Shown: positions 38,686-47,759 of the stretch, one piece after another
Position numbering within the stretch: position 1 is the stretch's first letter
Layout of the letters: the number at the start of each line of letters is the position of its first letter
Source of the DNA: Erythrobacter litoralis
Lineage (GTDB): Bacteria; Pseudomonadota; Alphaproteobacteria; Sphingomonadales; Sphingomonadaceae
Assembly: GCF_001719165.1 (NCBI RefSeq)
Contig: NZ_CP017057.1
Coordinates: 1,736,001 to 1,800,000, forward strand
Direction: 5' to 3'
Length of the DNA: 64,000 nt
Program-made: the position numbers and the translations under genes
The notes under the pieces: generated by a model
Told to the model about the DNA's origin: nothing
The model's database searches: none
The model's input: only the letters and a program-made list of their open reading frames with translations

Positions 38686-39747
38686 ATGAGCGAAACCGAA
38701 GCCCGGGCCGAAGAGATCCTCGAACCCGATTTGGCGATCATCGACCCGCACCATCACCTGTGGGACCTGCGCCCGCTTCTCCCGATGTTTCCCGAGCCGC
38801 GCCACCGCTTCATCGAGGCGCTCGTGCCGCATTCCTATTACACGTTCGACCACTTCCACGCTCATGCGACCAGCGGGCACAAGGTGATCGCCAGCGTCTT
38901 CATGGAGTGCGGCGCCTTCTACAACCCTGCGCTAGGCGAAGCGTTCGGCCCGGTGGGCGAGGTCGAATTCGTGAACGGTGTCGCCGCACAGGCCGCCAGC
39001 GGGCTTTACGGCGAAGTGCGCTGGTGCGCCGGGATCGTCGGCCATGCCGACCTGACGCGCGGCGCGGCAGCGGGCGAGGTGCTCGACGCGCTCAAGGCGG
39101 CCGCGCCTGCAAGATTTCGCGGAATTCGCCACCAGGGCGCATGGGACAAGGACCCCGAAGTGCTCGGCCCGCCCTTCCATGCGCCCGAGGGATTGTACCG
39201 CGACGCCACCTTCCGCGAAGGCTTCGCCGAACTGGGCAAGCGGAACATGAGCTTCGATGCCTGGATCCTCGAGCCGCAGATCCCCGACGTGATCGACCTC
39301 GCCCGCGCCTTTCCGGACGTGCCGATCTGCCTCGACCATTGCGGCACGCCCCTGGGCTGCGCGAGCTATGAGGGCAGGCTTGAAGAGCGCTTCGATATCT
39401 GGGCTGCGAACATTCGCGAGCTCGCCCGGTGCGACAACGTCATGGTGAAGCTCGGCGGGCTCGCCATGCACAATTGCGCCATGCCGAACGAAGGCCCCGC
39501 CGCCGGTCTCGGCTCCGAGGAACTGGCCCGCATGTGGCGCCCCTATGTCGAAACCTGCATCGAAGCCTTCGGGCCCAGGCGCGCCATGTTCGAAAGCAAT
39601 TACCCGGTCGATTACTGGGGGGCGAGCTATCCCGTCCTGTGGAACGCCTTCAAACGGATCACCGGCGGCGCCAGCGCCGACGAAAAGGCCGACCTTTATG
39701 CCGGGAACGCGGCGCGCTTCTATGACATTGAAGAGGTGCTCCGCTAA
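38686..39747 (+). CDS. Amidohydrolase-family (TIM-barrel) protein
   Basis: A 353-residue predicted metal-dependent hydrolase of the amidohydrolase_2/PDC-hydrolase type. The N-terminus has IIDPHHHLWDLRP (His-x-His metal site near residue 22), and later motifs include FRGIRHQGAWD, PICLDHCGTP and MFESNYPVD with a metal-ligand Asp. Such enzymes hydrolyse lactone-like or pyrone intermediates. The substrate is not known. ATG 38686 has AGGGGAGAG upstream. A nitronate monooxygenase gene follows. Confidence 0.85.
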   Translation: MSETEARAEEILEPDLAIIDPHHHLWDLRPLLPMFPEPRHRFIEALVPHSYYTFDHFHAHATSGHKVIASVFMECGAFYNPALGEAFGPVGEVEFVNGVAAQAASGLYGEVRWCAGIVGHADLTRGAAAGEVLDALKAAAPARFRGIRHQGAWDKDPEVLGPPFHAPEGLYRDATFREGFAELGKRNMSFDAWILEPQIPDVIDLARAFPDVPICLDHCGTPLGCASYEGRLEERFDIWAANIRELARCDNVMVKLGGLAMHNCAMPNEGPAAGLGSEELARMWRPYVETCIEAFGPRRAMFESNYPVDYWGASYPVLWNAFKRITGGASADEKADLYAGNAARFYDIEEVLR

Positions 39748-39797
39748 GGACACACTGTCACATCTCAAGACGCAACCCTCTCAGGAGACATTCCACG

Positions 39798-40802
39798 ATG
39801 CCGCTTCCCGCTCCGTTCGACCACCTGCGCCTGCCGCTGATCGGCTCGCCCCTGTTCATCGTGTCCGGACCGGAACTGGTGATCGCGCAATGCAAGGCGG
39901 GGATCATCGGCAGCTTCCCGGCGCTGAACGCGCGCCCGCAGAGCCTGCTCGACGAATGGCTCCACCAGATTACCGAAGAGCTCGCCAAGCATAACCGCGA
40001 GCACCCCGACCGCCCGGCAGCGCCCTTTGCCGTCAACCAGATCATTCACAAGACCAACGACCGGGTCGAAGCGGACATGGCGACCTGCGAGAAATGGCAG
40101 GTGCCGATGATCATCACCTCGCTCGGCGCGCGCACCGAGGTATTCGACGCGGTCCGCAACTGGGGCGGGATCACGATGCACGACGTGATCAACAACCGTT
40201 TTGCGATAAAGGCGATCGAAAAGGGCGCCGACGGCCTCATCCCGGTTGCCGCCGGCGCGGGCGGGCACGCAGGCGCCCTGTCGCCCTTCGCGCTGATGCA
40301 GGAAATCCGCGAATGGTTCGACGGGCTCGTGGCGCTGTCGGGTTCGATCGCGCACGGCGCCTCGATCCTCGCGGCCCAGGCATTGCGCGCGGATTTCGCC
40401 TATTCGGGCAGCGCTTTCATCGCCACCGAGGAAGCGAACGCGACCGAAGGCTACAAGCAAGGCATCGTCGAAGGCTCGTCCGAGGGGATCGTCTACACCA
40501 ACCTGTTCACCGGCGTGCACGGCAATTACCTGCGCTCCTCGATCGAGAACGCGGGGCTCGATCCCGACAACCTGCCCGTCAGCGATCCTTCCAAGATGAA
40601 CTTCGGCAGCGGCGGCAACACCAAGGCCAAGGCGTGGAAGGACATCTGGGGTTCGGGCCAGGGTGTCGGTGCGGTCAAGTCGGTCGGATCGGTCGAGGAT
40701 CTCGTCGCCCGGATGGAGCGCGAATATCACGCGGCCAAAAGCCAGCTTGTCGCCAATTCGAACTACACCGCGTGGGAAAGCCTCGCCGAGGCGGCCGAGT
40801 AA
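39798..40802 (+). CDS. Nitronate monooxygenase-family protein
   Basis: A 334-residue TIM-barrel flavoprotein (2-nitropropane dioxygenase-like). Features are GSPLFIVSGPELVIAQCKAGIIGSFPALNARP near the N-terminus, the FMN-binding VPVAAGAGGHAG-type sequence reading LIPVAAGAGGHAG (about residue 148), and ASILAAQALRADFAYSGSAFIATEEA for phosphate binding. True nitronate oxidation is not assured, as many members are enoyl-reductase-like. It lies 50 bases after the amidohydrolase on the same strand, so they may be cotranscribed. Confidence 0.85.
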   Translation: MPLPAPFDHLRLPLIGSPLFIVSGPELVIAQCKAGIIGSFPALNARPQSLLDEWLHQITEELAKHNREHPDRPAAPFAVNQIIHKTNDRVEADMATCEKWQVPMIITSLGARTEVFDAVRNWGGITMHDVINNRFAIKAIEKGADGLIPVAAGAGGHAGALSPFALMQEIREWFDGLVALSGSIAHGASILAAQALRADFAYSGSAFIATEEANATEGYKQGIVEGSSEGIVYTNLFTGVHGNYLRSSIENAGLDPDNLPVSDPSKMNFGSGGNTKAKAWKDIWGSGQGVGAVKSVGSVEDLVARMEREYHAAKSQLVANSNYTAWESLAEAAE

Positions 40803-40809
40803 GGCCAGC

Positions 40810-41319
40810 TCAAGCCTCCCGCGTCGAAACCCAGAGCGTTTCGGCCATCGCGTCGAGTTCGGTGAAGTCGAAGCCGGCGCCCAGCGGATCCCTGCGATTG
40901 AGGAGAAAGCGCCGCCGCTCGTCGAGGAGCTGGCGGCGCAAGGCCCCTTGCAGCAGGCAGAGCCGCAACAGCGCTTCGTGGAGCGCGGCCTCGGGATCGT
41001 GTCGGCGGGACTGTGCCCAGCGCCGTTCGATCCGCCCCACGCGTTCGATCACCACTTCGTTGTAACGCCGGTGCGGGCCGCGATGGAGCGGCATGCCTAG
41101 CCGCAAGGTCGCCTCCTCGGTCGCTGGCAGGAGCAGGCCGTTGACGCGGAAATCGTCGAACCCGACCGAACCTCGCCCGACCCCTTCGAAAAGAGTCCCG
41201 AAACAGCGCTCGCCCAGCAGCTGGCGGGGCAGGAGGTGGTGGCGCTGGAGGCCGGGATCGAAGCCGGGGCTGCCCTTGCGATTGACGTTGCGGAACGGGA
41301 TCGCCGTCCGCCTCGCCAT
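40810..41319 (-). CDS. AHH/HNH-like nuclease-fold protein
   Basis: A 169-residue protein not assigned to a characterised enzyme. It contains a basic N-terminus, then GFDPGLQRHHLLPRQLL (a His-His pair near residue 30) and NGLLLPATEEATLRLGMPLHRGPHRRYN with further His and Arg residues. This is the layout of the AHH branch of the HNH/Endo VII superfamily, whose members include toxin-like nucleases. No signal or secretion marker is seen, so it is presumably cytoplasmic. It is probably cotranscribed with the upstream 41356-42186 gene. Confidence 0.65.
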   Translation of the reverse strand: MARRTAIPFRNVNRKGSPGFDPGLQRHHLLPRQLLGERCFGTLFEGVGRGSVGFDDFRVNGLLLPATEEATLRLGMPLHRGPHRRYNEVVIERVGRIERRWAQSRRHDPEAALHEALLRLCLLQGALRRQLLDERRRFLLNRRDPLGAGFDFTELDAMAETLWVSTREA

Positions 41320-41355
41320 GCCCGGCCCTGCCCTGTGCGCCCCCCCTTGCAAGGG

Positions 41356-42186
41356 TTACTCCCGCCAGACCCGGATGAAGCGCCCATTGCGCGACGGGCG
41401 AAGGATCAGCCGCGTGCCGTCGGGCGCGATGATCCGCTCGCTTTCGTCGAGGCCACCGACGAGGACGAGCTGGTTGACGAGCCGCACGCCGAGCCGCGTC
41501 GCGCTGGCCCGGTCGGCCGAAAGCGGCGGCTCGATCCTGAGCTCCTGCCCGATCCAGTGTTCCAGCCCCACGCTCTGCAAGGCGCCGTCGATGTCTTCTC
41601 GGAACGCGGTCAGGCCGAGCGCGGGAAAGGCCCCGCCTTCGAGCCATGCGGTGACGGTCGATTCGAAGAACCGCCGGCCTATCGCGCTTTTCGCGGGCGG
41701 CCAGGCGACCGCCGCCAGATCGTCGAAATGATGAACGAGATCGCGGGCGAGCGCGATCATTCCGCGCATCACCGGCACGGTTCGCTCTCCGCCGGCAAGA
41801 TGCGGCCCGGGCATGATCCGCATGCCCTCGCAGGTGGACAGGTTGGGCGCATCCTCCATGTCGAAGAGATTTTCGACATGGGGCACGGGGCATGCCCTTC
41901 CCGGCACCAAGCCGCGCAGGTCGAAAGTCAGCCCGTCGCGCAGCAGTTCGACCCAGACCTTCTCGGCGAGGTCGGCCCCTGCGGGCGCGGCAGGCGCATC
42001 GCCGTCCGCGCTCGCCGCGATCAGGCCGGGCGTGGGAGGGTCGAACGGGTCGTGGCTTAGCGAGACTGCCGGATGGCGTTCGGCGAAACGGCGGATTGAA
42101 TCCCGATCGGGCCGCTTGCCCGGGGCAAACAGCAGGTAAAGCCCGGTATTGTCATTCGCTTGCTGCGCGATGACCTTTCCCCCCAA
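41356..42186 (-). CDS. Conserved-looking protein of unknown function
   Basis: A 276-residue cytoplasmic protein that I do not recognise. It has no membrane segment and a mix of helices and strands. It ends with ERIIAPDGTRLILRPSRNGRFIRVWRE. Notable segments are FDLRGLVPGRACPVPHVENLFDME and GLEHWIGQELRIEPP. The start is TTG 42186 because no ATG lies nearby; this is uncertain. It lies 36 bases upstream of the AHH-like gene in the same direction and may act with it. Confidence 0.6.
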   Translation of the reverse strand: MGGKVIAQQANDNTGLYLLFAPGKRPDRDSIRRFAERHPAVSLSHDPFDPPTPGLIAASADGDAPAAPAGADLAEKVWVELLRDGLTFDLRGLVPGRACPVPHVENLFDMEDAPNLSTCEGMRIMPGPHLAGGERTVPVMRGMIALARDLVHHFDDLAAVAWPPAKSAIGRRFFESTVTAWLEGGAFPALGLTAFREDIDGALQSVGLEHWIGQELRIEPPLSADRASATRLGVRLVNQLVLVGGLDESERIIAPDGTRLILRPSRNGRFIRVWRE

Positions 42187-42288
42187 TGAAAACCGTCCTC
42201 ACCTCGATCCCGGGTGGAAGACTTTGACTTGTTTGACGTGCCTCGTCGAGTCCCGAATACTACGTGTTCCAGAGCGGGATGGACGCGC

Positions 42289-42783
42289 TCAGAAAATCCC
42301 CTCGCGAAGACCGGTGGCGAGCGCCTCGCCAAGCTCCGCGCACGCGGCGAGCGTGTCTTCGGGCACGCTCTTGGCCGCGAGAATCGCCTCGGGTGTCTGG
42401 GCCGAGAAGTTGACGATCATCCGTTCCGCGACGCGTTTCAGCCGCCAGCCCTGGGCGATCCGGTCGATCTGGCGCTGGGCGCCCTCCCCGTCGGAGCCGG
42501 CGGCGATGATCGTGGCGAAGGGGCGCCCCTCGATCCGGCCGAGCACGGGGTAATAGCAGCGGTCGAACATCTCCTTCATCGCCCCGCTCATCGTGGCGAG
42601 ATTTTCGGGGCAGCAGAAAAGATAGCCGCCCGCCGCCATGATCGCGTCCGGCTCGACCTCGTCGCAGCGCAGCAGGAGGGCATCGCCCGCACCCCCGGCG
42701 GCGGCGCGGGCCATCGCCTCGCTCGCCCCGGTGCGGCTGTGCCAGGCGATGAGAAGCCGGTTCCGGATATCGGTTTCGTTCAC
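42289..42783 (-). CDS. Flavodoxin-family protein
   Basis: A 164-residue FMN-binding protein. The phosphate-binding loop is HSRTGASEAMARAA (residues about 15-28), and the later segments AAGGYLFCCPENLATMSGAMKEMFDR and ATIIAAGSDGEGAQRQIDRI match NAD(P)H-dependent flavodoxin-like oxidoreductases. It starts with GTG at 42783. Its electron partner is unknown. It is divergent from recJ across an 84-base gap. Confidence 0.82.
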   Translation of the reverse strand: MNETDIRNRLLIAWHSRTGASEAMARAAAGGAGDALLLRCDEVEPDAIMAAGGYLFCCPENLATMSGAMKEMFDRCYYPVLGRIEGRPFATIIAAGSDGEGAQRQIDRIAQGWRLKRVAERMIVNFSAQTPEAILAAKSVPEDTLAACAELGEALATGLREGIF

Positions 42784-42867
42784 CGAAAGGGGCCTGCCTC
42801 TCCCGCCTGTCGATTGTCAACGCCGCGCCCTGTCGCGCGCGCCTGCGCTGGTGTAGCGTCATCGCCC

Positions 42868-44709
42868 ATGGCAACCCGCTCGCTCCCCCCCGAACCCGGC
42901 ACCACCAGCGCGCGCGCCTGCGTGCTCGGCGTGACGCAATCGCTGTCGGGCCGGGCGTGGCGCTGGCGCGGCGGCAACATGGATCTCGGCGAAGGCTCAG
43001 GCGGAAGCTCAGGCGGCGGCGCGGGCGGACTTGGACATGACATCCTGACGCAATTGCTGATGACCCGCGGTGTCGCCGCCGGAGATGTCGCGCGCCATGC
43101 GAGACCTACCCTGCGCGACTTCCTGCCCGACCCTTCGGAATTTCGTGACATGGACCGCGCCGCCCAGCGGATCGCGGCGGCGGTGCTTTCGGGCGAGAAG
43201 ATCACGATCTACGGCGATTACGATGTCGACGGGGCGACCAGCGCGGCGTTGATGATCGAATTGCTGCGCGGGCTCGGCTCGGACGCGGAATACTACATCC
43301 CCGACCGCCTGCTCGAAGGATACGGGCCGAGCGGGGAAGCGCTGGTCAGGCTCGCCGAAACCGGGTCGAGCCTGATCGTGACGGTCGATTGCGGGGCGAT
43401 GGCGCACGAAGCGCTGGCGATGGCCAAGGCGGCAGGGGTCGACGTGATCGTGGTCGATCACCACAAATGCTCGCCCGAACTTCCCGAGACGGCGGCGCTG
43501 GTCAATCCGAACCGCCTCGACGAAAGCGATCTTGCCGCCGCGCATGGCCATCTCGCCGCCGTCGGAGTCGCATTCCTGCTGGCGGTCGCGGTGGTTCGCA
43601 CGCTGCGCGGCCAGGACTTCTTCGAGGGGCGGCATGAGCCCGATCTCATGGCGCTGCTCGATCTCGTCGCGCTCGGGACAGTGGCCGATGTCGCGGCGCT
43701 GCACGGGCTCAACCGCGCCTTCGTCGCACAGGGGCTGAAAGTGCTCGCCCGGCGCCAGCGCATCGGCATGGCCGCGCTGATCGATGCAAGCCGCATCACC
43801 CGAGCGCCGATCGCCAGCGACCTCGGCTTTGCGCTCGGCCCGCGGATCAATGCGGGTGGTCGAATCGGGGAATCGACGCTGGGCGTGCGGCTGCTGACGA
43901 CCCGCGACCCCGAAGAAGCGCGCACGATCTCCGAACAGCTCTCGCAATTGAACGAGGAACGCCGCGCGATCGAGGCGGCGGTGCAGGAAGCGGCCGAGGC
44001 GCAGCTGGCCGGGCAGCACAACATGGGTGTTCACGTGCTCGCGGGCACCGGCTGGCATCCCGGCGTGATCGGGATCGTCGCCGGGCGGATCAAGGAGAAG
44101 ACCGGCAAGCCCGCCATCGTCATCGCGCAGGACGAAACCGATGGCACCGGCAAGGGTTCGGGCCGCTCGATCTCGGGCGTCGATCTCGGCGCCGCGATCA
44201 TCGCCGCGCGAGAGGCCGGCCTGCTGGTCGCGGGCGGAGGCCATGCCATGGCCGCGGGGCTGACGGTGCCGAACGCGAATCTCTCCGCCTTCACCGAATT
44301 CCTCGACGAACGCCTTGCGCGCGATGTCGAACGCGCGCGCGCCGGGCAGGCAATGGCGCTCGATCTTTCGCTTGCACCCGGCGGGCTGACGCCGGACCTG
44401 TGCGAAACGCTCGAGGCGGCCGGACCCTATGGCGTCGGCTGGCCCGCACCGCGCATCGCGGTGGGGCCGGTGCGGATCGTCAAGGCGGATATCGTCGGCA
44501 AGGATCACCTTCGTCTCATCGCGAGCGGCAATGACGGGCGTTCGTTCAAGGCGATCGCCTTTCGCGCGGCCGAGACCGAGATGGCGCAGACCCTGCTCCA
44601 CCGCCACCAGGGCCGCCGATTCCATCTTGCCGGGCGGGTCAAGCTCGACGACTGGGGCGCGCGTCCGGCGGCAGAACTCCACCTGGAGGATGCCGCCTTC
44701 GCCGACTGA
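42868..44709 (+). CDS. recJ: Single-stranded-DNA-specific exonuclease RecJ
   Basis: A 5'-3' ssDNA exonuclease in recombination and mismatch repair. The 613-residue protein has the DHH motifs: ITIYGDYDVDGATSAALM (about residues 110-127) and VDVIVVDHHKCSPE (about 191-204). The DHHA1 domain follows with AGTGWHPGVIGIVAGRI and SGRSISGVDLGAAI. The C-terminal OB-like domain reads DHLRLIASGNDGRSFKAIAF. ATG 42868 was chosen in place of the ORF track's long frame, whose upstream part is not protein-like. Confidence 0.94.
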   Translation: MATRSLPPEPGTTSARACVLGVTQSLSGRAWRWRGGNMDLGEGSGGSSGGGAGGLGHDILTQLLMTRGVAAGDVARHARPTLRDFLPDPSEFRDMDRAAQRIAAAVLSGEKITIYGDYDVDGATSAALMIELLRGLGSDAEYYIPDRLLEGYGPSGEALVRLAETGSSLIVTVDCGAMAHEALAMAKAAGVDVIVVDHHKCSPELPETAALVNPNRLDESDLAAAHGHLAAVGVAFLLAVAVVRTLRGQDFFEGRHEPDLMALLDLVALGTVADVAALHGLNRAFVAQGLKVLARRQRIGMAALIDASRITRAPIASDLGFALGPRINAGGRIGESTLGVRLLTTRDPEEARTISEQLSQLNEERRAIEAAVQEAAEAQLAGQHNMGVHVLAGTGWHPGVIGIVAGRIKEKTGKPAIVIAQDETDGTGKGSGRSISGVDLGAAIIAAREAGLLVAGGGHAMAAGLTVPNANLSAFTEFLDERLARDVERARAGQAMALDLSLAPGGLTPDLCETLEAAGPYGVGWPAPRIAVGPVRIVKADIVGKDHLRLIASGNDGRSFKAIAFRAAETEMAQTLLHRHQGRRFHLAGRVKLDDWGARPAAELHLEDAAFAD

Positions 44710-44765
44710 TGCGGGGCCGGGGACGGGGCGCTGTAAAAAAACCGCAGCATGTCGCGAAAGCAGGG

Positions 44766-44794
44766 TTGACCCGTCCCGGCGAGGCCCCTAGATG
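44766..44794 (+). promoter_or_regulatory. Promoter for tRNA-Glu
   Basis: TTGACC (44766-44771) and TAGATG (44789-44794) are separated by exactly 17 bases, placing the start of transcription near 44801. A short hairpin, GCGCTT-GTCA-AAGCGC (44815-44830), lies in the leader directly before the tRNA. Confidence 0.6.
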
Positions 44795-44834
44795 CGCGCT
44801 CTCACGAGCGACAGGCGCTTGTCAAAGCGCACGT

Positions 44835-44909
44835 GGCCCCTTCGTCTAGCGGTTAGGACGCGGCCCTTTCACGGCTGAAACACGGGTTCGATTCCCGTAG
44901 GGGTCACCA
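44835..44909 (+). tRNA. tRNA-Glu (anticodon UUC)
   Basis: A 75-base cloverleaf is visible: acceptor GGCCCCT paired with AGGGGTC, a D arm with GCGGTTAGGAC, an anticodon loop CTTTCAC whose anticodon TTC reads GAA/GAG, a T arm with GGGTTCGATTCCC, and an encoded CCA end at 44907-44909. The 17-base-spaced promoter upstream supports independent transcription. Confidence 0.95.
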
Positions 44910-44994
44910 TTCGCTCGCCCCCTTGCCTCCGGCACGGCGGGCGTTTCCCCCTCCATGCTTTCCTCATCGGTCGCGAGGCGATAAGGCACACATC

Positions 44995-46239
44995 ATGGGC
45001 CGGATCGAGACCCTCCCCGTGGCCGGGATTACCCTCGCCGCCGTGACCTTCGTCGCGCTGCTGCTGCTGGGCATTGACCCGGTGGTCGCGCTCGCGGTGC
45101 TCGCGGTATGGGTGGGTTCGCTGCTGGTCGCGGCGATCCGTCCGCCCGAGCCGCCGACGGTGCGGGTCGAAAAGAAATTCACCGTCGAATCAATGCGCGG
45201 CCTGATCGAGAATTCCTCGATCCCGCTGCTTGTCACCGAACTGGGCGCGATCGCGCTTGCCAATCGCGCGGCGCGGCGGATGCTCGGCCAGCATGTCGTC
45301 GGGCAGGATGCGCGGGTGATCTTTCGCCAGCCCGAGGCGATCACCCTGCTCGGCCGCAATCGCGACGGGCAGGCGATCGTGCGCGGATTGGTGCGCCGGC
45401 AGGACATCTGGCAGATAAACCGCCAGTCGATCGACGACAGGCTGGCCGTGATCGAACTCATCAACCAGACCGCCGAAGCCGACATTTCCCGCGCACATAC
45501 CGATTTCGTCGCCAATGCGAGCCACGAACTGCGCACCCCGATGGCCGCGATCCTCGGCTATGTCGAAACCCTGCGCGAAAGCGGGGACAGCCTCGATTCG
45601 CCGACCGCGCAGAAATTCCTCGCCACGATCGAGCGCGAGGCGCGGCGCCTGCAGAGCCTCATCAGCGATCTCATGAGCCTGTCGCGGGTCGAGGCGGAAA
45701 AGCACGATCCGCCGCAGGACCGGATCGAACTCGCCGCGCTGGTCGAGCGCGCCGCGCGCGAGGGTGCGGGGCCGGACCGGAGCGAGCGGCTGGAATTCGA
45801 ATTGAGCGCCGCGCCGGTGGTCCATGGCGACCGCCAGCAGCTCGAACAGGTGGTCCGCAATCTCGTCGACAACGCGCTCAAATACGGCGCCGCCGACGCG
45901 CCGGTGCGGGTCATGCTCGACCTCTCGCGCGAGAATCAGGCGAGGCTCGTCGTGATCGACCGCGGCGAAGGCATCGCGCCCGAGCAGATCCCGCATCTCA
46001 CCCGCCGCTTCTACCGCACCGATCCGGGCCGCAGCCGGGCTTCGGGGGGGACCGGGCTCGGCCTTGCGATCGTCAAGCATATCGTGGAACGCCACCGTGG
46101 ACGGCTCGACATCGACAGCACGCTGGGCGAAGGAACGCGCGTCTCGATCCGCATCCCGCTGGCCGAACCGCAGCAGCCGCAGACCGCACCCGCGGCACAG
46201 GATCAGGCCGAACCCAGCGAGGCGCAGGAGATGTCGTGA
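44995..46239 (+). CDS. phoR: Phosphate-regulon sensor histidine kinase PhoR
   Basis: A 414-residue kinase. Two N-terminal membrane helices (about residues 7-48) are followed by a PAS-like sensor (about 65-160). The HisKA motif DFVANASHELRTPMAAILGY carries the phospho-accepting His near 180. The ATP-binding domain shows NLVDNALKYG, DRGEGIAPEQIPHL and GGTGLGLAIVKH. The C-terminus is Gln/Pro/Glu rich. Its position just before pstC-pstA-pstB-phoU-phoB supports assignment as PhoR, which controls PhoB phosphorylation. The stop overlaps a possible 17-residue frame at 46236. Confidence 0.93.
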   Translation: MGRIETLPVAGITLAAVTFVALLLLGIDPVVALAVLAVWVGSLLVAAIRPPEPPTVRVEKKFTVESMRGLIENSSIPLLVTELGAIALANRAARRMLGQHVVGQDARVIFRQPEAITLLGRNRDGQAIVRGLVRRQDIWQINRQSIDDRLAVIELINQTAEADISRAHTDFVANASHELRTPMAAILGYVETLRESGDSLDSPTAQKFLATIEREARRLQSLISDLMSLSRVEAEKHDPPQDRIELAALVERAAREGAGPDRSERLEFELSAAPVVHGDRQQLEQVVRNLVDNALKYGAADAPVRVMLDLSRENQARLVVIDRGEGIAPEQIPHLTRRFYRTDPGRSRASGGTGLGLAIVKHIVERHRGRLDIDSTLGEGTRVSIRIPLAEPQQPQTAPAAQDQAEPSEAQEMS

Positions 46240-46289
46240 ACGGCGTGTCTTATTTCTTCAACATGCGCCCGCCAAAGGGCAAGGCTTAG
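46236..46289 (+). CDS. Possible 17-residue peptide coupled to phoR
   Basis: GTG at 46236 overlaps the phoR stop (GTGA) and reads MNGVSYFFNMRPPKGKA before TAG. AGGAG at 46226-46230 lies five bases upstream, inside the phoR end. No homologue is recognised. It might be a leader for pstC, a microprotein, or a chance frame. Confidence 0.3.
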   Translation: MNGVSYFFNMRPPKGKA

Positions 46290-46373
46290 CGCGGGGGCCT
46301 TTCGCCAGTTCAATGCCCGGCCTACCGGGTTCGAGCCGGATTCGAAGTCGTCCGGGAACAACAGAGTCTTTTG

Positions 46374-47759
46374 ATGTCGCCGATCACGCTTATCCTGATT
46401 GCCATCGGGCTTGGTCTTGCCGGCTGGCTCGCCGGCCGCGCGCGGGCGTGGACCTTCCAGAAGGCCGATCCGGGCGCGCGCCCGGTCGCCCGCCCGGTCT
46501 ACCACGCATGGTATGTCGCGCTCTGGATCGTCCTGCCGCTGATCGTCTTCATCGCCCTCTGGTCGGTGATCGCGCCTCAGCTCGTCACGCAAAGCGTGCT
46601 CGCATCGCCCGCTGCGGCGAACCTTCCCGAATTCGGATTCGAACGCGAGGCATGGCTGGCAGAGGCGCGCGCAGTCGCGCAGGGCAATGCGCCCGGTGTC
46701 TTCAACGAAGGGGCCGAAGTGCTGATCGCCCCCTATCGCGAGGCGATCGGCCGCTACAGCGTGATCGGGATCGTCATCGCCCTGGTCATCGCATTCGGCG
46801 GCGGCGCCTTCGCCTATCTGCGCGTGCGCCCGGATTTCCGCGCCCGCACGAGGGTCGAACGCACCGTGCTCGCCATACTGCTGCTCGCCTCGCTGGTCGC
46901 CATCCTGACGACGTTCGGCATCTTCGTGAGCCTCGTCTTCGAGACGGTGCGTTTCTTCGGCATGGTCTCTCCGGTGGATTTCCTGTTCGGGACCTTCTGG
47001 AACCCCGACCCGATGAGCAATCCGGAAAACCCGGACGGATCACGCTACGGCGCCATACCGCTGTTCTGGGGGACGATCTTCATCGGCGCGATCATCGCCA
47101 TGATCGTGGCCATTCCGCTCGGGCTGATGAGCGCGGTCTATCTCACCCAATATGCCGACCGGCGGCTGCGGTCCTGGGTCAAGCCCATGCTCGAAATCCT
47201 CGCCGGCGTCCCCACCGTCGTCTACGGCTATTTCGCCGCGCTGACGGTCGCCCCCGCCTTCCGCGACGCGGCGGTGGCGCTCGGCATGACCAATGCCTCG
47301 ACCGAAAGCGCGCTTGCGGCGGGCATCGTCATGGGCATCATGATCATCCCCTTCGTCTCCTCGATGGCGGACGATTCGATCGCAGCCGTGCCAAGCGCGA
47401 TGCGCGACGGAAGCCTCGCCATGGGCGCGACCCAGTCGGAAACGATCAAGCGCGTGCTGTTTCCCGCGGCCCTTCCCGGCATCGTCGCGGGCGTCATGCT
47501 TGCCGTCAGCCGCGCGATCGGGGAAACGATGATCGTCGTCATGGCCGCCTCGACCGCGGCGAACCTTTCGGCCAACCCGTTCGACCGTATGACCACGGTC
47601 ACCGTTCAGATCGTCAAGATGCTCACCGGCGAGGGCAGTTTCGACCACCCCACGACGCTCAGCGCCTTTGCGCTGGGCTTCGTCCTGTTCCTCGTCACCC
47701 TTGCTCTCAACATCATCGCCCTGCGCGTCGTCAAACGGTTCCGCGAAGCCTATGAGTAG
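46374..47759 (+). CDS. pstC: Phosphate ABC transporter permease PstC
   Basis: Inner-membrane permease of the high-affinity phosphate importer. The 461-residue protein is long because of an N-terminal extension with extra helices and a periplasmic part. The permease domain starts after about residue 230 (PLFWGTIFIGAIIAMIVAIPLGL), with the loop EILAGVPTVVYGYFAAL and the coupling SAMRDGSLAMGATQSETIKRV. ATG 46374 was preferred to TTG 46371. Its end overlaps the pstA start by eight bases. Confidence 0.93.
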   Translation: MSPITLILIAIGLGLAGWLAGRARAWTFQKADPGARPVARPVYHAWYVALWIVLPLIVFIALWSVIAPQLVTQSVLASPAAANLPEFGFEREAWLAEARAVAQGNAPGVFNEGAEVLIAPYREAIGRYSVIGIVIALVIAFGGGAFAYLRVRPDFRARTRVERTVLAILLLASLVAILTTFGIFVSLVFETVRFFGMVSPVDFLFGTFWNPDPMSNPENPDGSRYGAIPLFWGTIFIGAIIAMIVAIPLGLMSAVYLTQYADRRLRSWVKPMLEILAGVPTVVYGYFAALTVAPAFRDAAVALGMTNASTESALAAGIVMGIMIIPFVSSMADDSIAAVPSAMRDGSLAMGATQSETIKRVLFPAALPGIVAGVMLAVSRAIGETMIVVMAASTAANLSANPFDRMTTVTVQIVKMLTGEGSFDHPTTLSAFALGFVLFLVTLALNIIALRVVKRFREAYE

